This document shows positions 52,960 through 61,017 of a DNA stretch of 64,000 bases, piece by piece. This stretch comes from Actinoplanes couchii (GTDB lineage: Bacteria; Actinomycetota; Actinomycetes; Mycobacteriales; Micromonosporaceae). The notes beneath the pieces are model-generated. The model did no database searches. It saw only the letters and a list, made by a program, of their open reading frames with translations, and was not told where the DNA came from. Every line of letters starts with the position of its first letter. Positions within the stretch are counted from its first letter, which is position 1. The position numbers and the translations under genes were made by a program. The stretch is taken from the NCBI RefSeq assembly GCF_016862075.1, contig NZ_BOMG01000084.1, positions 1-64,000 of the forward strand, read 5' to 3'.

Positions 52960-55121
52960 GCGACAACCCGACTCCCAACCCTGACGGATTCGACTGGCAC
53001 GCTGCCGAAGCGGACGTGTCGGACCGGCCCGCCGCCGACGTGGTGGACCTGGACTCGGCCCGCGCCCGAAAGGCCGGTACCGGGTCCGGCGACACGCACT
53101 ACACGGTCGCCCTGGACGATGAGCCGACGCCCGGCGGGGCACCGGTGGACCCGCCGCCGACCGGGTCCGCTGGACGGATCCCGATCGTGCCGGTGGGCTG
53201 GAACACCTGGCCGAACATCAAGCACAGCACGCGGCAGGCTACCGCGATCGGTCTCTACCGGCTCGGTTTCCACACGCTGCGCTCGCCCTGGTACGCGCTG
53301 CTAGCCGCGTTCTGGTCGATCGTCGGCCTGTTCCGAATGCTCGGCCGCCAGATCAAGTGGTGGTGGGTCACGGAACAGTACGGGCTGCGGCAAGCCGCCG
53401 CTGACACCAACGATCCGGCGATGTGGCTCAAGCTGCACCGGGAGGTCAAAGCCACCCGCCTGTGGCGCGGCCTCGTGCTGCTGGCCGGGCTTCTGATCCT
53501 GCTGATCGGCGGACCGATCCTGTACGTGAACGCGCCGACGTGGGCGCTGCTGCTGACCGGTGCTGGCGTGGTGGCGTTCCTGGCCCACATCGGCCGCCCC
53601 GACGACCGGCCGATCATCACCCCGGCCACCGTCGCCGGCCGATTCCGCCGGATCGACCCGGACATCATCTTGCGGGCGCACTACGCTGCCGGGCTCGGCC
53701 ACCCGGACCGGCCGCGCCAGCAAATCGCGTTCGGCTCGACGATGGCCCGCGACTCGGCCAACACCGGCTCTCAGGTCACCATCGACCTGCCGTACGGCAA
53801 GACGTTCGACGACGTCATCAAGGCCAGGGGTGCGATCGCGTCCGGCCTCGACGTCTCGATCAACCAGGTGTACATCAGCCGCGACCCCAGCTCGCACCGG
53901 CGGCACGTGCTGTTCGTCGCCGACCGTGACCCCCTGGCCATCCCGGCGGGGCGTACGCCGCTGCTGGACTGCAAGCCGCGTGACATCTGGCAGCCTGCCC
54001 CGTTCGGCAAGGACGAGCGGGACCGCAACGTCGGCCTGCTGATGATGTGGATCAGCGTCCTGGTCGGCGCTCAGCCACGTAAGGGCAAGACGTTCGCCAC
54101 GCGGCTGCTGGCGCTTTACGCCGCGCTCGATCCGTACACGGTGCTGCTGCTGGCCGACGGCAAGATGTCGGCGGACTGGGACAAGTTCCGGCTGATCGCG
54201 CACCGGTTCGTCTGCGGCGTAGTGCCGAACTCCCGCGACAACGACCCGATCGAGCATCTGCTGGAGATGCTGCGGGAGGTCAAGAAGCACATCGAGGACG
54301 TGAACGACTTCCTCGCTTCACTTCCGACCTCGGAGTGCCCGGAGGGCAAGCTCACCCGTGACCTGTCGCGTAAGTACCCGCTGCTGCGGGTGTGGGTGCT
54401 GGTCATGGAGGAGTTCCAGACCTACTTCGAGACCGATGACCAGGATCTCAACAAGGAGATTGCGGCGCTGCTGTCGTTCATCATGGCCGTCGGTCCGTCG
54501 GCGGGGGTGATCATCCTGTCGTCGTCGCAGAAGCCGTCCGGCGTCGGCGCTGGCGACGTGGGCCGGTTGTTCAACCGCTACCGCGACAACCACGGCGTAC
54601 GGTTCGCGCTGCGCTGCGGTAACCGCATCGTCAGTGAGGCCGTGCTCGGTGGTGACGCCTACGCTGAAGGCTTCGACGCGTCCGCGCTGCCCAACGGCAA
54701 GCAGTACGCGGGGGTGGGCATCCTCTACGGCCACAGCGACGACACCGCCACCGTGCGGACCTACCTCGCTGATCACACCGACGCCGAGCGGATTCTGACC
54801 GCCGCCCGCAAGCACCGCGAAGCGGCCGGCACTCTCACCGGCGACGCTGCCGGAGAGAAGGTCGCTCGGGAACTGCGTGACAGCCTCGCCGATGTCCGGT
54901 CGGTGTTCCTGCCCGGTGAGCCGGGCCTGCACTGGGGCACTGTCGCCGAGCGCCTGGCCGACCGGTTGCCGGAGCACTACGCCGACGCCACCGCCGACGC
55001 CGTCTCGGCACTGCTCCGCGAGCATGTACCGAGCGTGAGCGTCAAGGTCAAAGGAACCGTGTCGCGTGGCTGCCGGTTGGCCGACATCGACACCGCGATC
55101 GGCCGTCGCAAGAGCGCTTGA
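52956..55121 (+). CDS. FtsK/SpoIIIE-type conjugal DNA translocase (TraB/TraSA-like)
   Basis: 721 aa from GTG 52956. Two TM pairs in the first third (SPWYALLAAFWSIVGLFRML; LWRGLVLLAGLLILLIGGPILYV), then the motor: Walker A VLVGAQPRKGKTFATRLL, Walker B VWVLVMEEFQTYFE, IIL SSSQKPSG loop and RFALRCGNRIVSEAVLGGDAYAEGFDAS. The C-terminus (about 630-721) is a winged-helix-like domain that in TraB reads 8-bp TRS repeats. It pumps double-stranded DNA between mycelia. Heptamer repeats directly follow the gene, matching that. Confidence 0.93.
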   Translation: MSDNPTPNPDGFDWHAAEADVSDRPAADVVDLDSARARKAGTGSGDTHYTVALDDEPTPGGAPVDPPPTGSAGRIPIVPVGWNTWPNIKHSTRQATAIGLYRLGFHTLRSPWYALLAAFWSIVGLFRMLGRQIKWWWVTEQYGLRQAAADTNDPAMWLKLHREVKATRLWRGLVLLAGLLILLIGGPILYVNAPTWALLLTGAGVVAFLAHIGRPDDRPIITPATVAGRFRRIDPDIILRAHYAAGLGHPDRPRQQIAFGSTMARDSANTGSQVTIDLPYGKTFDDVIKARGAIASGLDVSINQVYISRDPSSHRRHVLFVADRDPLAIPAGRTPLLDCKPRDIWQPAPFGKDERDRNVGLLMMWISVLVGAQPRKGKTFATRLLALYAALDPYTVLLLADGKMSADWDKFRLIAHRFVCGVVPNSRDNDPIEHLLEMLREVKKHIEDVNDFLASLPTSECPEGKLTRDLSRKYPLLRVWVLVMEEFQTYFETDDQDLNKEIAALLSFIMAVGPSAGVIILSSSQKPSGVGAGDVGRLFNRYRDNHGVRFALRCGNRIVSEAVLGGDAYAEGFDASALPNGKQYAGVGILYGHSDDTATVRTYLADHTDAERILTAARKHREAAGTLTGDAAGEKVARELRDSLADVRSVFLPGEPGLHWGTVAERLADRLPEHYADATADAVSALLREHVPSVSVKVKGTVSRGCRLADIDTAIGRRKSA

Positions 55122-55123
55122 TC

Positions 55124-55285
55124 GGTAGCGGATCTCCCGCTACCGGTAGCGCGACCGCTACCCCTACCCGCTACCGGCCTGGTCAGCACAGACATAGGCC
55201 GGTAGCGGGTAGCGCGAGCGCCCCTCTCACCAGCGAGAACCGCTCTGGAGGCATCTCCGTGTCCTTCCACGCCGCTACCGCTACC
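55124..55285. promoter_or_regulatory. GGTAGCG repeat cluster, candidate clt/transfer locus
   Basis: GGTAGCG occurs at 55124, 55145, 55201 and 55208, and its reverse complement CGCTACC at 55138, 55156, 55169, 55273 and 55279: nine perfect heptamers in 162 bp, some as CGCTACC-GGTAGCG palindromes. In Streptomyces plasmids, TraB binds short repeats (TRS) in clt next to traB; the position and form fit. Confidence 0.75.
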
Positions 55286-55543
55286 CCCGCCGATGGCCCG
55301 TCCGGCATCCTGTTCGGACTGTTTTTCATCACTGCTGTGCTGGTAACGCTCGGTTATGGTCTGGGCTGCTGGCTCTGGCCGTTCGGGGCCTGCCGCCGAT
55401 GCCACGGCACCGGCAAACGCCGCTCCCCGTTCGGTAAGGCATTCGCCCTGTGCCGACGCTGCCACGGCGACGGCCGCCGCCTGAGGATCGGCCGCCGGAT
55501 CATCAACAGCCTGCGCGAGGTACACGACAAGGGCACCCGATGA
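55259..55543 (+). CDS. Small membrane protein with two CxxCxGxG zinc motifs
   Basis: 94 aa from GTG 55259, GGAGG at 55247-55251. One TM (GILFGLFFITAVLVTLGYGLGCWLWPF), then CRRCHGTGKRRSPFGKAFALCRRCHGDGRR, two DnaJ-type CxxCxGxG halves likely binding one zinc. Two of the GGTAGCG-type heptamers lie within its 5' coding part. Basic C-terminus. Possibly a membrane-linked nucleic-acid or protein adaptor for transfer (inference). Confidence 0.72.
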   Translation: MSFHAATATPADGPSGILFGLFFITAVLVTLGYGLGCWLWPFGACRRCHGTGKRRSPFGKAFALCRRCHGDGRRLRIGRRIINSLREVHDKGTR

Positions 55544-55881
55544 CCGCGCGCACGATGGCCCGCCTTCAGCGACGCGCCATCGATCACACCGACTGGTGCG
55601 CCCGTGATCACCGGTGCGGCATCGACACACACCGGTCGCCGGACGTCATCGCCGACGCCACCGGCGGACGAGGCGTCATCACCCGTGTCCGGGCCGTTGA
55701 CCGCGACTACGCCGAGATCACCATCCGCGTACGCCTCGACCACCGCGACCCGATCGCCGTCCGACAGGTCGGCCTCACCCTGCACCTGATCCGCCGCCTC
55801 ATCCAGGGCGTCAACGCCATGCGTCCGAACAGCCTGACCAGCGGCACCCCGCGACCGGCGATCGGCCGCAAGGCCGCCTGA
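55540..55881 (+). CDS. Hypothetical AICE protein
   Basis: 113 aa, basic, soluble. ARTMARLQRRAIDHTDWCARDHRCGIDTHRSPDVIADATGGRGVITRVRAVDRDYAEITIRVRLDHRD has three Cys and several His in the first 30 residues, then a beta-rich stretch. ATG 55540 and stop (TGATG at 55879) overlap both neighbours. No family name; similar genes sit before Prim-Pol in other AICEs as far as I recall. Confidence 0.65.
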   Translation: MTARTMARLQRRAIDHTDWCARDHRCGIDTHRSPDVIADATGGRGVITRVRAVDRDYAEITIRVRLDHRDPIAVRQVGLTLHLIRRLIQGVNAMRPNSLTSGTPRPAIGRKAA

Positions 55882-56933
55882 TGATCCGGCCTGCCGTGTG
55901 CGGCCACTGGATCGGCGGCGACAGCCGGTACTGCCTCGCCACCGACCACGTCCGCCGCTACCTGCCCGGACCGCGCTGTCCCGAGCACACCCCGGCCGCC
56001 CTGCTCGGCCACCCGGAAGCGCCGTCCGACGTCAACCTGTGGGAGTCGTCCATGTCCGACCACGCCCCGACGCTGCCCGCCGCCCTGGCGCTGGCCGCTG
56101 AGGGCTACCCCGTTTTCCTGCTCGGCCGCCGCAAACGGCCGGTTGCCAACTGCCCTGCCTGCCCGAAAGCCGAAGCCGACAACGCCCACGACCCGGAAGC
56201 CTGCGACCACCTGACCTGCCACGGCTTCTACGCCGCCACCCGCGACCCGAAGCAGATCGCTGCCATGCACCATCGGGTGCCGGGTGGCCTGCTGGCGATC
56301 CGGACCGGTCGCGTCTGTGACCTGGCGGTGGTCGACATCGACCCGCGCAACGGCGGCACCATCGACCACCAGGTCATGCCGCCCACCCGCGCCGTGCGGA
56401 CCGGCTCCGGCGGTTGGCACCTGTACTACCGGCATCCCGGTGGCGCCCTGGCCGCGAAGCTGGCCGGACACCCCGGCGTCGATCTCAAAGCCGACGGCGG
56501 CTACATCGTGGCTCCGCCGTCGACCCACCCCGACACCCGGCAGCCTTACCGCCGCATCGGGGACCGGGACCTGGCCGAGATGCCCCCGCCGCTGGTCGCG
56601 TTGTGCCGGCCGATTCCCGCGCCGACCGCGTTACCCGTTGGCACGGTGACGCCACTGCGCCGGGGGGAGGGCATCTCGGACCCCGCCGCGCTGCTCGACG
56701 CGAACCTACGGGCGGTCGCCACCGCTCCTGAGGGCCACCGCCGCAACGTCCTCTACGGCGCGGCACGCGGCATCGCTCGCATGGTCGCCGCCGGAGCGCT
56801 CACCCCCACCGACGCCTACACCGCGCTCTATCAGGCCGGACGTGCCGCCGGACAGACCGACCGGGACACCCGCACGGCCATCACGGGCGGCTTCCGCGCC
56901 GAAGCCGTCCCCACGGAAGGGATCGCCGCATGA
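55881..56933 (+). CDS. Bifunctional DNA primase/polymerase (Prim-Pol)
   Basis: 350 aa. A Cys/His N-terminus (CGHWIGGDSRYCLATDHVRRYLPGPRCPEH) could be a zinc site. Prim-Pol domain: ALALAAEGYPVFLLGRRKRPV, catalytic D-x-D in LAVVDIDPRNGG, VRTGSGGWHLYYRHPGG (conserved His), GVDLKADGGYIVAPPSTHP. It primes and starts element replication (RepPP class of AICE). A C-terminal helical domain follows (ALLDANLRAVATAPEGHRRNVLYGAARGIARMV). An internal ATG at 56051 is the other possible start. Confidence 0.92.
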   Translation: MIRPAVCGHWIGGDSRYCLATDHVRRYLPGPRCPEHTPAALLGHPEAPSDVNLWESSMSDHAPTLPAALALAAEGYPVFLLGRRKRPVANCPACPKAEADNAHDPEACDHLTCHGFYAATRDPKQIAAMHHRVPGGLLAIRTGRVCDLAVVDIDPRNGGTIDHQVMPPTRAVRTGSGGWHLYYRHPGGALAAKLAGHPGVDLKADGGYIVAPPSTHPDTRQPYRRIGDRDLAEMPPPLVALCRPIPAPTALPVGTVTPLRRGEGISDPAALLDANLRAVATAPEGHRRNVLYGAARGIARMVAAGALTPTDAYTALYQAGRAAGQTDRDTRTAITGGFRAEAVPTEGIAA

Positions 56934-58150
56934 CCCAGCTCCATCGGGTGATCGAAGGAACCGCCATCCTCGATCGCCTCCACCAGGCGCTCACCCGCTA
57001 CGTCGTCCTGCCGTCGCCGGAAGCGATCGACGCCGTCGTGTTGTGGGTCGCCGCCAGTCACGCCGTACCCGCTTGGGCCTACGCGCCCCGGTTGGTCATT
57101 CGCGCCCCGGAGAAACGGTGTGGCAAGTCGAGGCTGCTCGACATCGTGGAAGGGACGTGCTTCAACCCACTGATCACGGTCAACGCGTCACCGGCCGCCG
57201 TCTACCGGTCGATCGGCACCGACGACCCGCCGACGATCCTGCTCGACGAGGCCGACACGATCTTCGGTGGCAAACAGGCGGAAGCCAACGAGGATCTACG
57301 CGGCCTGCTCAACGCTGGTCACCAGCGCAACCGGCCCACCATTCGATGGGACAACGCCCGCAACCGGATGGAGAAGATCGGCACGTTCGCCATGGCCGCG
57401 CTCGCCGGTATCGGGCAGATGCCCGACACCATCGAGGACCGAGCCGTTGTGATCCGGATGCGCCGCCGGGCCAACGGCGAAAAGGTCGCACCGTACCGGC
57501 AGCGCCGCGACGGCCCAGGACTTCAGCAGATCGCCAACGACCTCAACCAGTGGATTCGTGGTCACCTGCCCGCGTTGGAACGCGCCGAGCCGACCATGCC
57601 GCTGGAGGACCGGGCAGCCGACACGTGGGAACCGCTGATCGCCGTCGCCGACCTGGCCGGAGGTGACTGGCCCGGCCGGAGCAGGCACGCCGCCGAATCG
57701 CTCACCGCCGAACGCGACGGCCATACCGTCACCTCCGACCGGATCCGTCTGCTGACCGACTGCCGCGCCGCTTTCGGCCAGCACGACGCGATCCCGACCG
57801 CCGTCTTACTCGACCGGCTCAAGACCGACCCCGAAGCGCCGTGGGCCGACTACGGCGGTACCGGCCTGAGCGCGATGAAACTCGGCTCGCTGCTCCGCGA
57901 GTACGACATCACCTCCGGCAACGTCCGCTTCACCACCGGACAGGCCAAGGGCTACCAGCGCGCCGACTTCACCGACGCGTGGCAGCGCTACTGCCCCGAC
58001 CCCGATGGAGAGGCGTCCCAGCCGTCCCAGCCGTCCCCTCCCAGCTCAGCACCGGGACGGCTCGCCAAGGTGGTACGGCTCAAGCCGTCCCAACCCGCCC
58101 TCGACGACGGGATGCCCCCGCCCCCGGCCGACGCCACCGGGACGGCTTGA
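56930..58150 (+). CDS. DUF3631 replication ATPase
   Basis: 406 aa. P-loop RAPEKRCGKSRLLDIVEG, Walker B PTILLDEADTIFGG, and DUF3631 signature region RDGPGLQQIANDLNQWIRGHLPALERAEPTMP ... RAADTWEPLIAVADLAGGDWP. The C-terminal winged helix is DYGGTGLSAMKLGSLLREYDI. It works as helicase/loader with Prim-Pol, whose stop it overlaps (ATGA). The last 45 codons coincide with an iteron cluster, giving a PSQPS-rich tail. Confidence 0.88.
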   Translation: MTQLHRVIEGTAILDRLHQALTRYVVLPSPEAIDAVVLWVAASHAVPAWAYAPRLVIRAPEKRCGKSRLLDIVEGTCFNPLITVNASPAAVYRSIGTDDPPTILLDEADTIFGGKQAEANEDLRGLLNAGHQRNRPTIRWDNARNRMEKIGTFAMAALAGIGQMPDTIEDRAVVIRMRRRANGEKVAPYRQRRDGPGLQQIANDLNQWIRGHLPALERAEPTMPLEDRAADTWEPLIAVADLAGGDWPGRSRHAAESLTAERDGHTVTSDRIRLLTDCRAAFGQHDAIPTAVLLDRLKTDPEAPWADYGGTGLSAMKLGSLLREYDITSGNVRFTTGQAKGYQRADFTDAWQRYCPDPDGEASQPSQPSPPSSAPGRLAKVVRLKPSQPALDDGMPPPPADATGTA

Positions 58151-58207
58151 GCCGTCCCGCTCCCCCAGCCGTCCCAGCCCTGACCTGCACCGGGACGGGT
58201 GGGACGG
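58022..58207. repeat. Iteron cluster CCGTCCC/GGGACGG, candidate replication origin
   Basis: CCGTCCC at 58022, 58031, 58085, 58152, 58169 and GGGACGG at 58054, 58139, 58192, 58201: nine perfect heptamers over the 3' end of the DUF3631 gene and the gap before xis, plus near copies at 58014 and 58209. The cluster next to the replication genes suggests an origin or replication-control site. The half-site GGGACGG also forms the operator array at 50661-50765. Confidence 0.7.
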
Positions 58208-58268
58208 CTGGGACGACTCACCCCGACGGACCACCTCTCGGACCCCTCTCCTTGGAGGTATCGCCCCT

Positions 58269-58613
58269 GTGAATGCCCGCGTCTACGACTTCACCCCGCG
58301 TACCAGCCCGACCGCACCCACCGATGCGGAGACGCCCGCCCCGGTCGGCCGCGTGGTGTACACCGTCAAGGAGGTCGCCGGGATGCTCTCGCTCAACCTG
58401 GGCGGCACCTACGCCCTGATCCGCTCCGGAGAGATCCCCGCGATCAAGTTGGGCGGCCGATGGGTCGTCCCGAGGGGTCGTTTCCACACCTGGCTGGAAA
58501 CCTGCCACGCCGAGCCCGAATCGGTCGCGCCCGTCGGCCTCGCCCCGATCGAGCAGGCGCACGCCGAAGTGCTCGCCGCCATCACGCGTCGCCGTAGCCG
58601 GCGCGGAGCCTGA
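58269..58613 (+). CDS. xis: Excisionase-type HTH protein
   Basis: 114 aa from GTG 58269 with GGAGG 10 nt upstream. Winged-helix core VVYTVKEVAGMLSLNLGGTYALIRSGEIPAIKLGGRWVVPRGRFHTWLE is a MerR-like/Xis DNA-binding domain. It directs integrase toward excision. It lies 98 bp before int, the usual xis-int order. Confidence 0.9.
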   Translation: MNARVYDFTPRTSPTAPTDAETPAPVGRVVYTVKEVAGMLSLNLGGTYALIRSGEIPAIKLGGRWVVPRGRFHTWLETCHAEPESVAPVGLAPIEQAHAEVLAAITRRRSRRGA

Positions 58614-58711
58614 CCCCAGCGTGACCCCGGCGGGTGCGGCCATCCCGACATGGCCGCACCCACCGGCATGCCATCCCGCGACGACATCCCACTCAGAGGA
58701 GATCCGCCACC

Positions 58712-59872
58712 ATGGGTCACGTAACCCCGACACCGGCAGGCAATTGGCGTGCCAACTGGCGCGACCCTTCCGGCAAGCAGAAAGCCAGGACGTTCAAGAC
58801 CAAGAAGGCAGCCAATGCCCACCTCGCCGACGTCGAAAACAGCAAGCACCGAGGTACCTACGTCGATCCGGACGCGGGCAAAGTCCGGTTCGCTGACTTC
58901 GCCGCGCGCTGGCTTCTCGGCCGCGAGGTCGAGGCCCGGACGGCGGAACGCACGATGTCGCTACTGCGGACGCACCTCATCCCCCGGTGGGGCACCTTGC
59001 AGCTCGCGCAGATCGACTACATGTCGGTTCAGCATTGGGTGGTGGACCTGGGTACCAAGCTCGCTCCGCCGACCGTCTCCAAGTGCTACGGCCTCTTAAA
59101 GGCCATTCTGGACACAGCGGTCCGGGCGCGCATCCTGCCGTTCAATGCGGCTGAGGGTGTGAAGGTGCGCCGGGAGGCACGCGAAGCCACCCCGCGTTCT
59201 TCGGCGATCACCCGTGACGAATTTTTCGGCAAGCTGTTGCCGGCCGTGCCCGTCCGGCACAAGGCGATCGTCTGTCTGGCTGCGGGAGCCGGTCTGCGCT
59301 GGGGAGAGTGCGCCGGACTGACGTGGGGCGCCCTTGAACTCGACGTTGCCACGGTGCGCGTGGTCCAGGTCGCCGAGGAGACGCCCCAGGGCGTGACCCT
59401 CCGGCCGTACCCGAAGACGAAGTCCGGTGTTCGCACCGTGCCGCTCCCCTCGTTCCTGAAAGCGGAACTGTGCGCCCATCTCGGTCGGTTCGGCGAGCGG
59501 CCCGCGCCGACCGATCTCGTCTTCCAGACCCGACACGGCAGACCGATCCTCCGGGGCAACTTCCGCCGGGAGGTGTGGAATCTCGCGCTCGCTCGCTCCG
59601 GCCTGCCGACGACCCTTCGGTTTCACGATCTACGGCACTCGTACGCGACGTGGCTCATCTCCGACGGAGTACCCGTCAACGCCGTACAGAAGGTCATGGG
59701 GCACGCCAACGCATCCACGACCCTCGACCGCTACACCCACGCCCCGACCGACTATCAGGCGCTTGTCCGGGACGTTTTCGACCCCTCTGCTGACGATCTG
59801 CTGACTTTTCCGGCCCCGGACCGCTCGGACGATGACGACGAGGGTGGGGCAGCCTTGCCGATACCTGCATAG
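58712..59872 (+). CDS. int: Tyrosine recombinase (AICE integrase)
   Basis: 386 aa. An arm-binding start (NWRANWRDPSGKQKARTFKTKKAANAHLAD), core-binding domain to about 170, then catalytic domain with Arg in GAGLRWGECAGLTW, Lys in PKTKSGVRTVPLP, HDLRHSYATWL, GHANAS and nucleophile LDRYTHAP. All catalytic residues are intact. It joins attP to attB at the 26-bp repeat 29 bp past its stop. The acidic DDDDEGG tail is unremarkable. It is not closely similar to the decayed integrases at 1.4 and 11 kb, which target tRNA-Thr. Confidence 0.95.
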   Translation: MGHVTPTPAGNWRANWRDPSGKQKARTFKTKKAANAHLADVENSKHRGTYVDPDAGKVRFADFAARWLLGREVEARTAERTMSLLRTHLIPRWGTLQLAQIDYMSVQHWVVDLGTKLAPPTVSKCYGLLKAILDTAVRARILPFNAAEGVKVRREAREATPRSSAITRDEFFGKLLPAVPVRHKAIVCLAAGAGLRWGECAGLTWGALELDVATVRVVQVAEETPQGVTLRPYPKTKSGVRTVPLPSFLKAELCAHLGRFGERPAPTDLVFQTRHGRPILRGNFRREVWNLALARSGLPTTLRFHDLRHSYATWLISDGVPVNAVQKVMGHANASTTLDRYTHAPTDYQALVRDVFDPSADDLLTFPAPDRSDDDDEGGAALPIPA

Positions 59873-59899
59873 AAACGCGATCGGGGGTCGGTCCCGGAT

Positions 59900-60003
59900 A
59901 GGGAACGACCCCCGTCGGGGGAGACGGGGGCCGTCCTTGGATTCGGCTCCGGGGGGGGTCGAGCCGAATCGCCCGGTGATCGCGGGGGGCGCAATCACCG
60001 GAA
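59900..60003 (-). ncRNA. 6C small RNA
   Basis: On the minus strand two 10-bp hairpins follow each other: CGGTGATTGC/GCGATCACCG with a GCCCCCC loop (60000-59974) and GATTCGGCTC/GAGCCGAATC with a loop of eight C (59970-59940), 3 nt apart. Two adjacent stems with six or more C in each loop define the actinobacterial 6C RNA. A third stem with a C-rich loop (59930-59909) is the terminator. In M. tuberculosis the 6C RNA (B11) lies between Rv3660c and Rv3661, the homologues of ssd and the HAD-IB gene here. The 5' end is inferred from a TCATAT -10 at 60013-60008. Confidence 0.88.
59902..59927. repeat. attR copy of the 26-bp direct repeat, inside the 6C RNA terminator
   Basis: Identical to 45276-45301. 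Its bases form one arm and loop of the hairpin 59909-59916/59923-59930 that ends the 6C RNA on the minus strand, and pair also with 59882-59895 to make an int terminator on the plus strand. Confidence 0.88.
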
Positions 60004-60207
60004 ACCGATATGACTCACCGCAGTGGTGACAGCACTAAGTCGGTAGCAAACACAAGTTTGCCTCAGTATCGGGCTCCCCGTCGAGTACCGAAAATCGCCC
60101 GCTCGGGCACTCCCGGCCCGCCTGACCGTTTTCACTGCGCGTCACCGGCGGGCGCGTCGGACGCGCGGGGCGGCCCTGGCGCGCGGTTGCGGCTACACTT
60201 TCGGCCC
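60004..60207. promoter_or_regulatory. Divergent region between 6C RNA and the HAD-IB gene
   Basis: 204 bp, no gene. A possible 6C promoter -10 (TCATAT, minus, 60013-60008) and the HAD -10 TACACT (60194-60199) lie at its ends. GCAAAC-ACAA-GTTTGC (60046-60061) is a small dyad. Confidence 0.4.
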
Positions 60208-61017
60208 GTGGGCTTGAGCGCCGCGTTTTTCGACCTCGACAAGACCGTCATCGCCAAGTCCAGTGCGCTGGCTTTCGGACGGCCGTTCTATCGTGACGGC
60301 CTGATCAGCCGCCGTGACGTGGTGAAAACCGCCTATGCCCAGCTGATGTTCCGGCTGGGTGGCGGCACCGATGAGCAATCGATGGCACGCACCCGCGACT
60401 ACATGGCCGCCCTGTGCAAGGGCTGGAGTGTGGAACAGGTGCGGCAGATCGTCGCCGAAACGCTCAACGATCTCATCAACCCCTATGTCTACGCCGAGGC
60501 CGCCGCACTGATCGCCGAGCATCAGGCCGCTGGTCGGGACGTGGTTCTGGTCTCCGCCTCGGGTGACGAGATGGTCCGCCCGATCGGTGCCCTGCTCGGC
60601 ATCACCGATGTCATCGCGACGCGAATGGCCATCACCGACGGTCGATACAGCGGCATGGTGGAGTTCTACGCGGCCGGCCCGGCGAAGGCGGTCGGGGTGC
60701 GCGAATTGGCCGGCGAGCGCGGCTACGACCTGACCGAGTGTTACGCCTATTCGGACTCCAGCAGCGATCTGCCCCTGCTGGAGGCGGTCGGTCATCCGAG
60801 CGCGGTGAATCCGGATCGCGCGCTACGCCGGGTCGCCACCCAGCGCACCTGGCCGATTCTCGAATTCCGCCACCCGGTGCCGCTCGGAAAGCGTCTTCGC
60901 GACCGTCCGGCGGTTCCGGTCGCCGCGGCTTTGAGCGTCGGCGTGGGGGTGGCGATCGGGGTGGCCCTTTACGGCCGTCATCGCCGCATCCGGGCAGCGG
61001 CCACCACGGCCCCTTAG
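60208..61017 (+). CDS. HAD-IB family phosphatase (Rv3661/SerB-like)
   Basis: 269 aa from GTG 60208; TACACT eight bases upstream suggests a leaderless transcript. HAD motifs: I AAFFDLDKTVIAKSS, II VLVSASGDEMV, III Lys in AAGPAKAVGVRELAGERG, IV CYAYSDSSSDLPLLEAVGHPSAVNPD. A helical cap lies between I and II, and the C-terminus has one TM (VPVAAALSVGVGVAIGVAL) then basic residues, so it is membrane-tethered. Related to phosphoserine phosphatase, but substrate unknown. It belongs to the ssd/tad neighbourhood. Confidence 0.92.
   Translation: MGLSAAFFDLDKTVIAKSSALAFGRPFYRDGLISRRDVVKTAYAQLMFRLGGGTDEQSMARTRDYMAALCKGWSVEQVRQIVAETLNDLINPYVYAEAAALIAEHQAAGRDVVLVSASGDEMVRPIGALLGITDVIATRMAITDGRYSGMVEFYAAGPAKAVGVRELAGERGYDLTECYAYSDSSSDLPLLEAVGHPSAVNPDRALRRVATQRTWPILEFRHPVPLGKRLRDRPAVPVAAALSVGVGVAIGVALYGRHRRIRAAATTAP

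Larger units (their letters stand above)
45276..59927 (+). mobile_element. Integrated AICE of Prim-Pol type inserted at a 6C RNA terminator
   Basis: A 26-bp perfect direct repeat bounds the segment (45276-45301 and 59902-59927), and int ends 29 bp from the right copy. Contents are the full AICE set: int, xis, Prim-Pol plus DUF3631 ATPase, FtsK/TraB-like translocase, Spd-like membrane genes, GntR/XRE regulators and cargo. The left 3 kb are visibly AT-richer than the chromosome. The two flanks, STAS/ssd and HAD-IB, are neighbours in mycobacteria, so the element splits a conserved locus. All core genes look intact, so excision and transfer may still be possible. Confidence 0.9.

Noticed and set aside
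59882..59930. Treating the G-rich hairpins after int as only a transcription terminator
   Set aside because: Read on the minus strand, the two neighbouring stems with C6 and C8 loops fit 6C RNA better, and the genomic neighbours agree.
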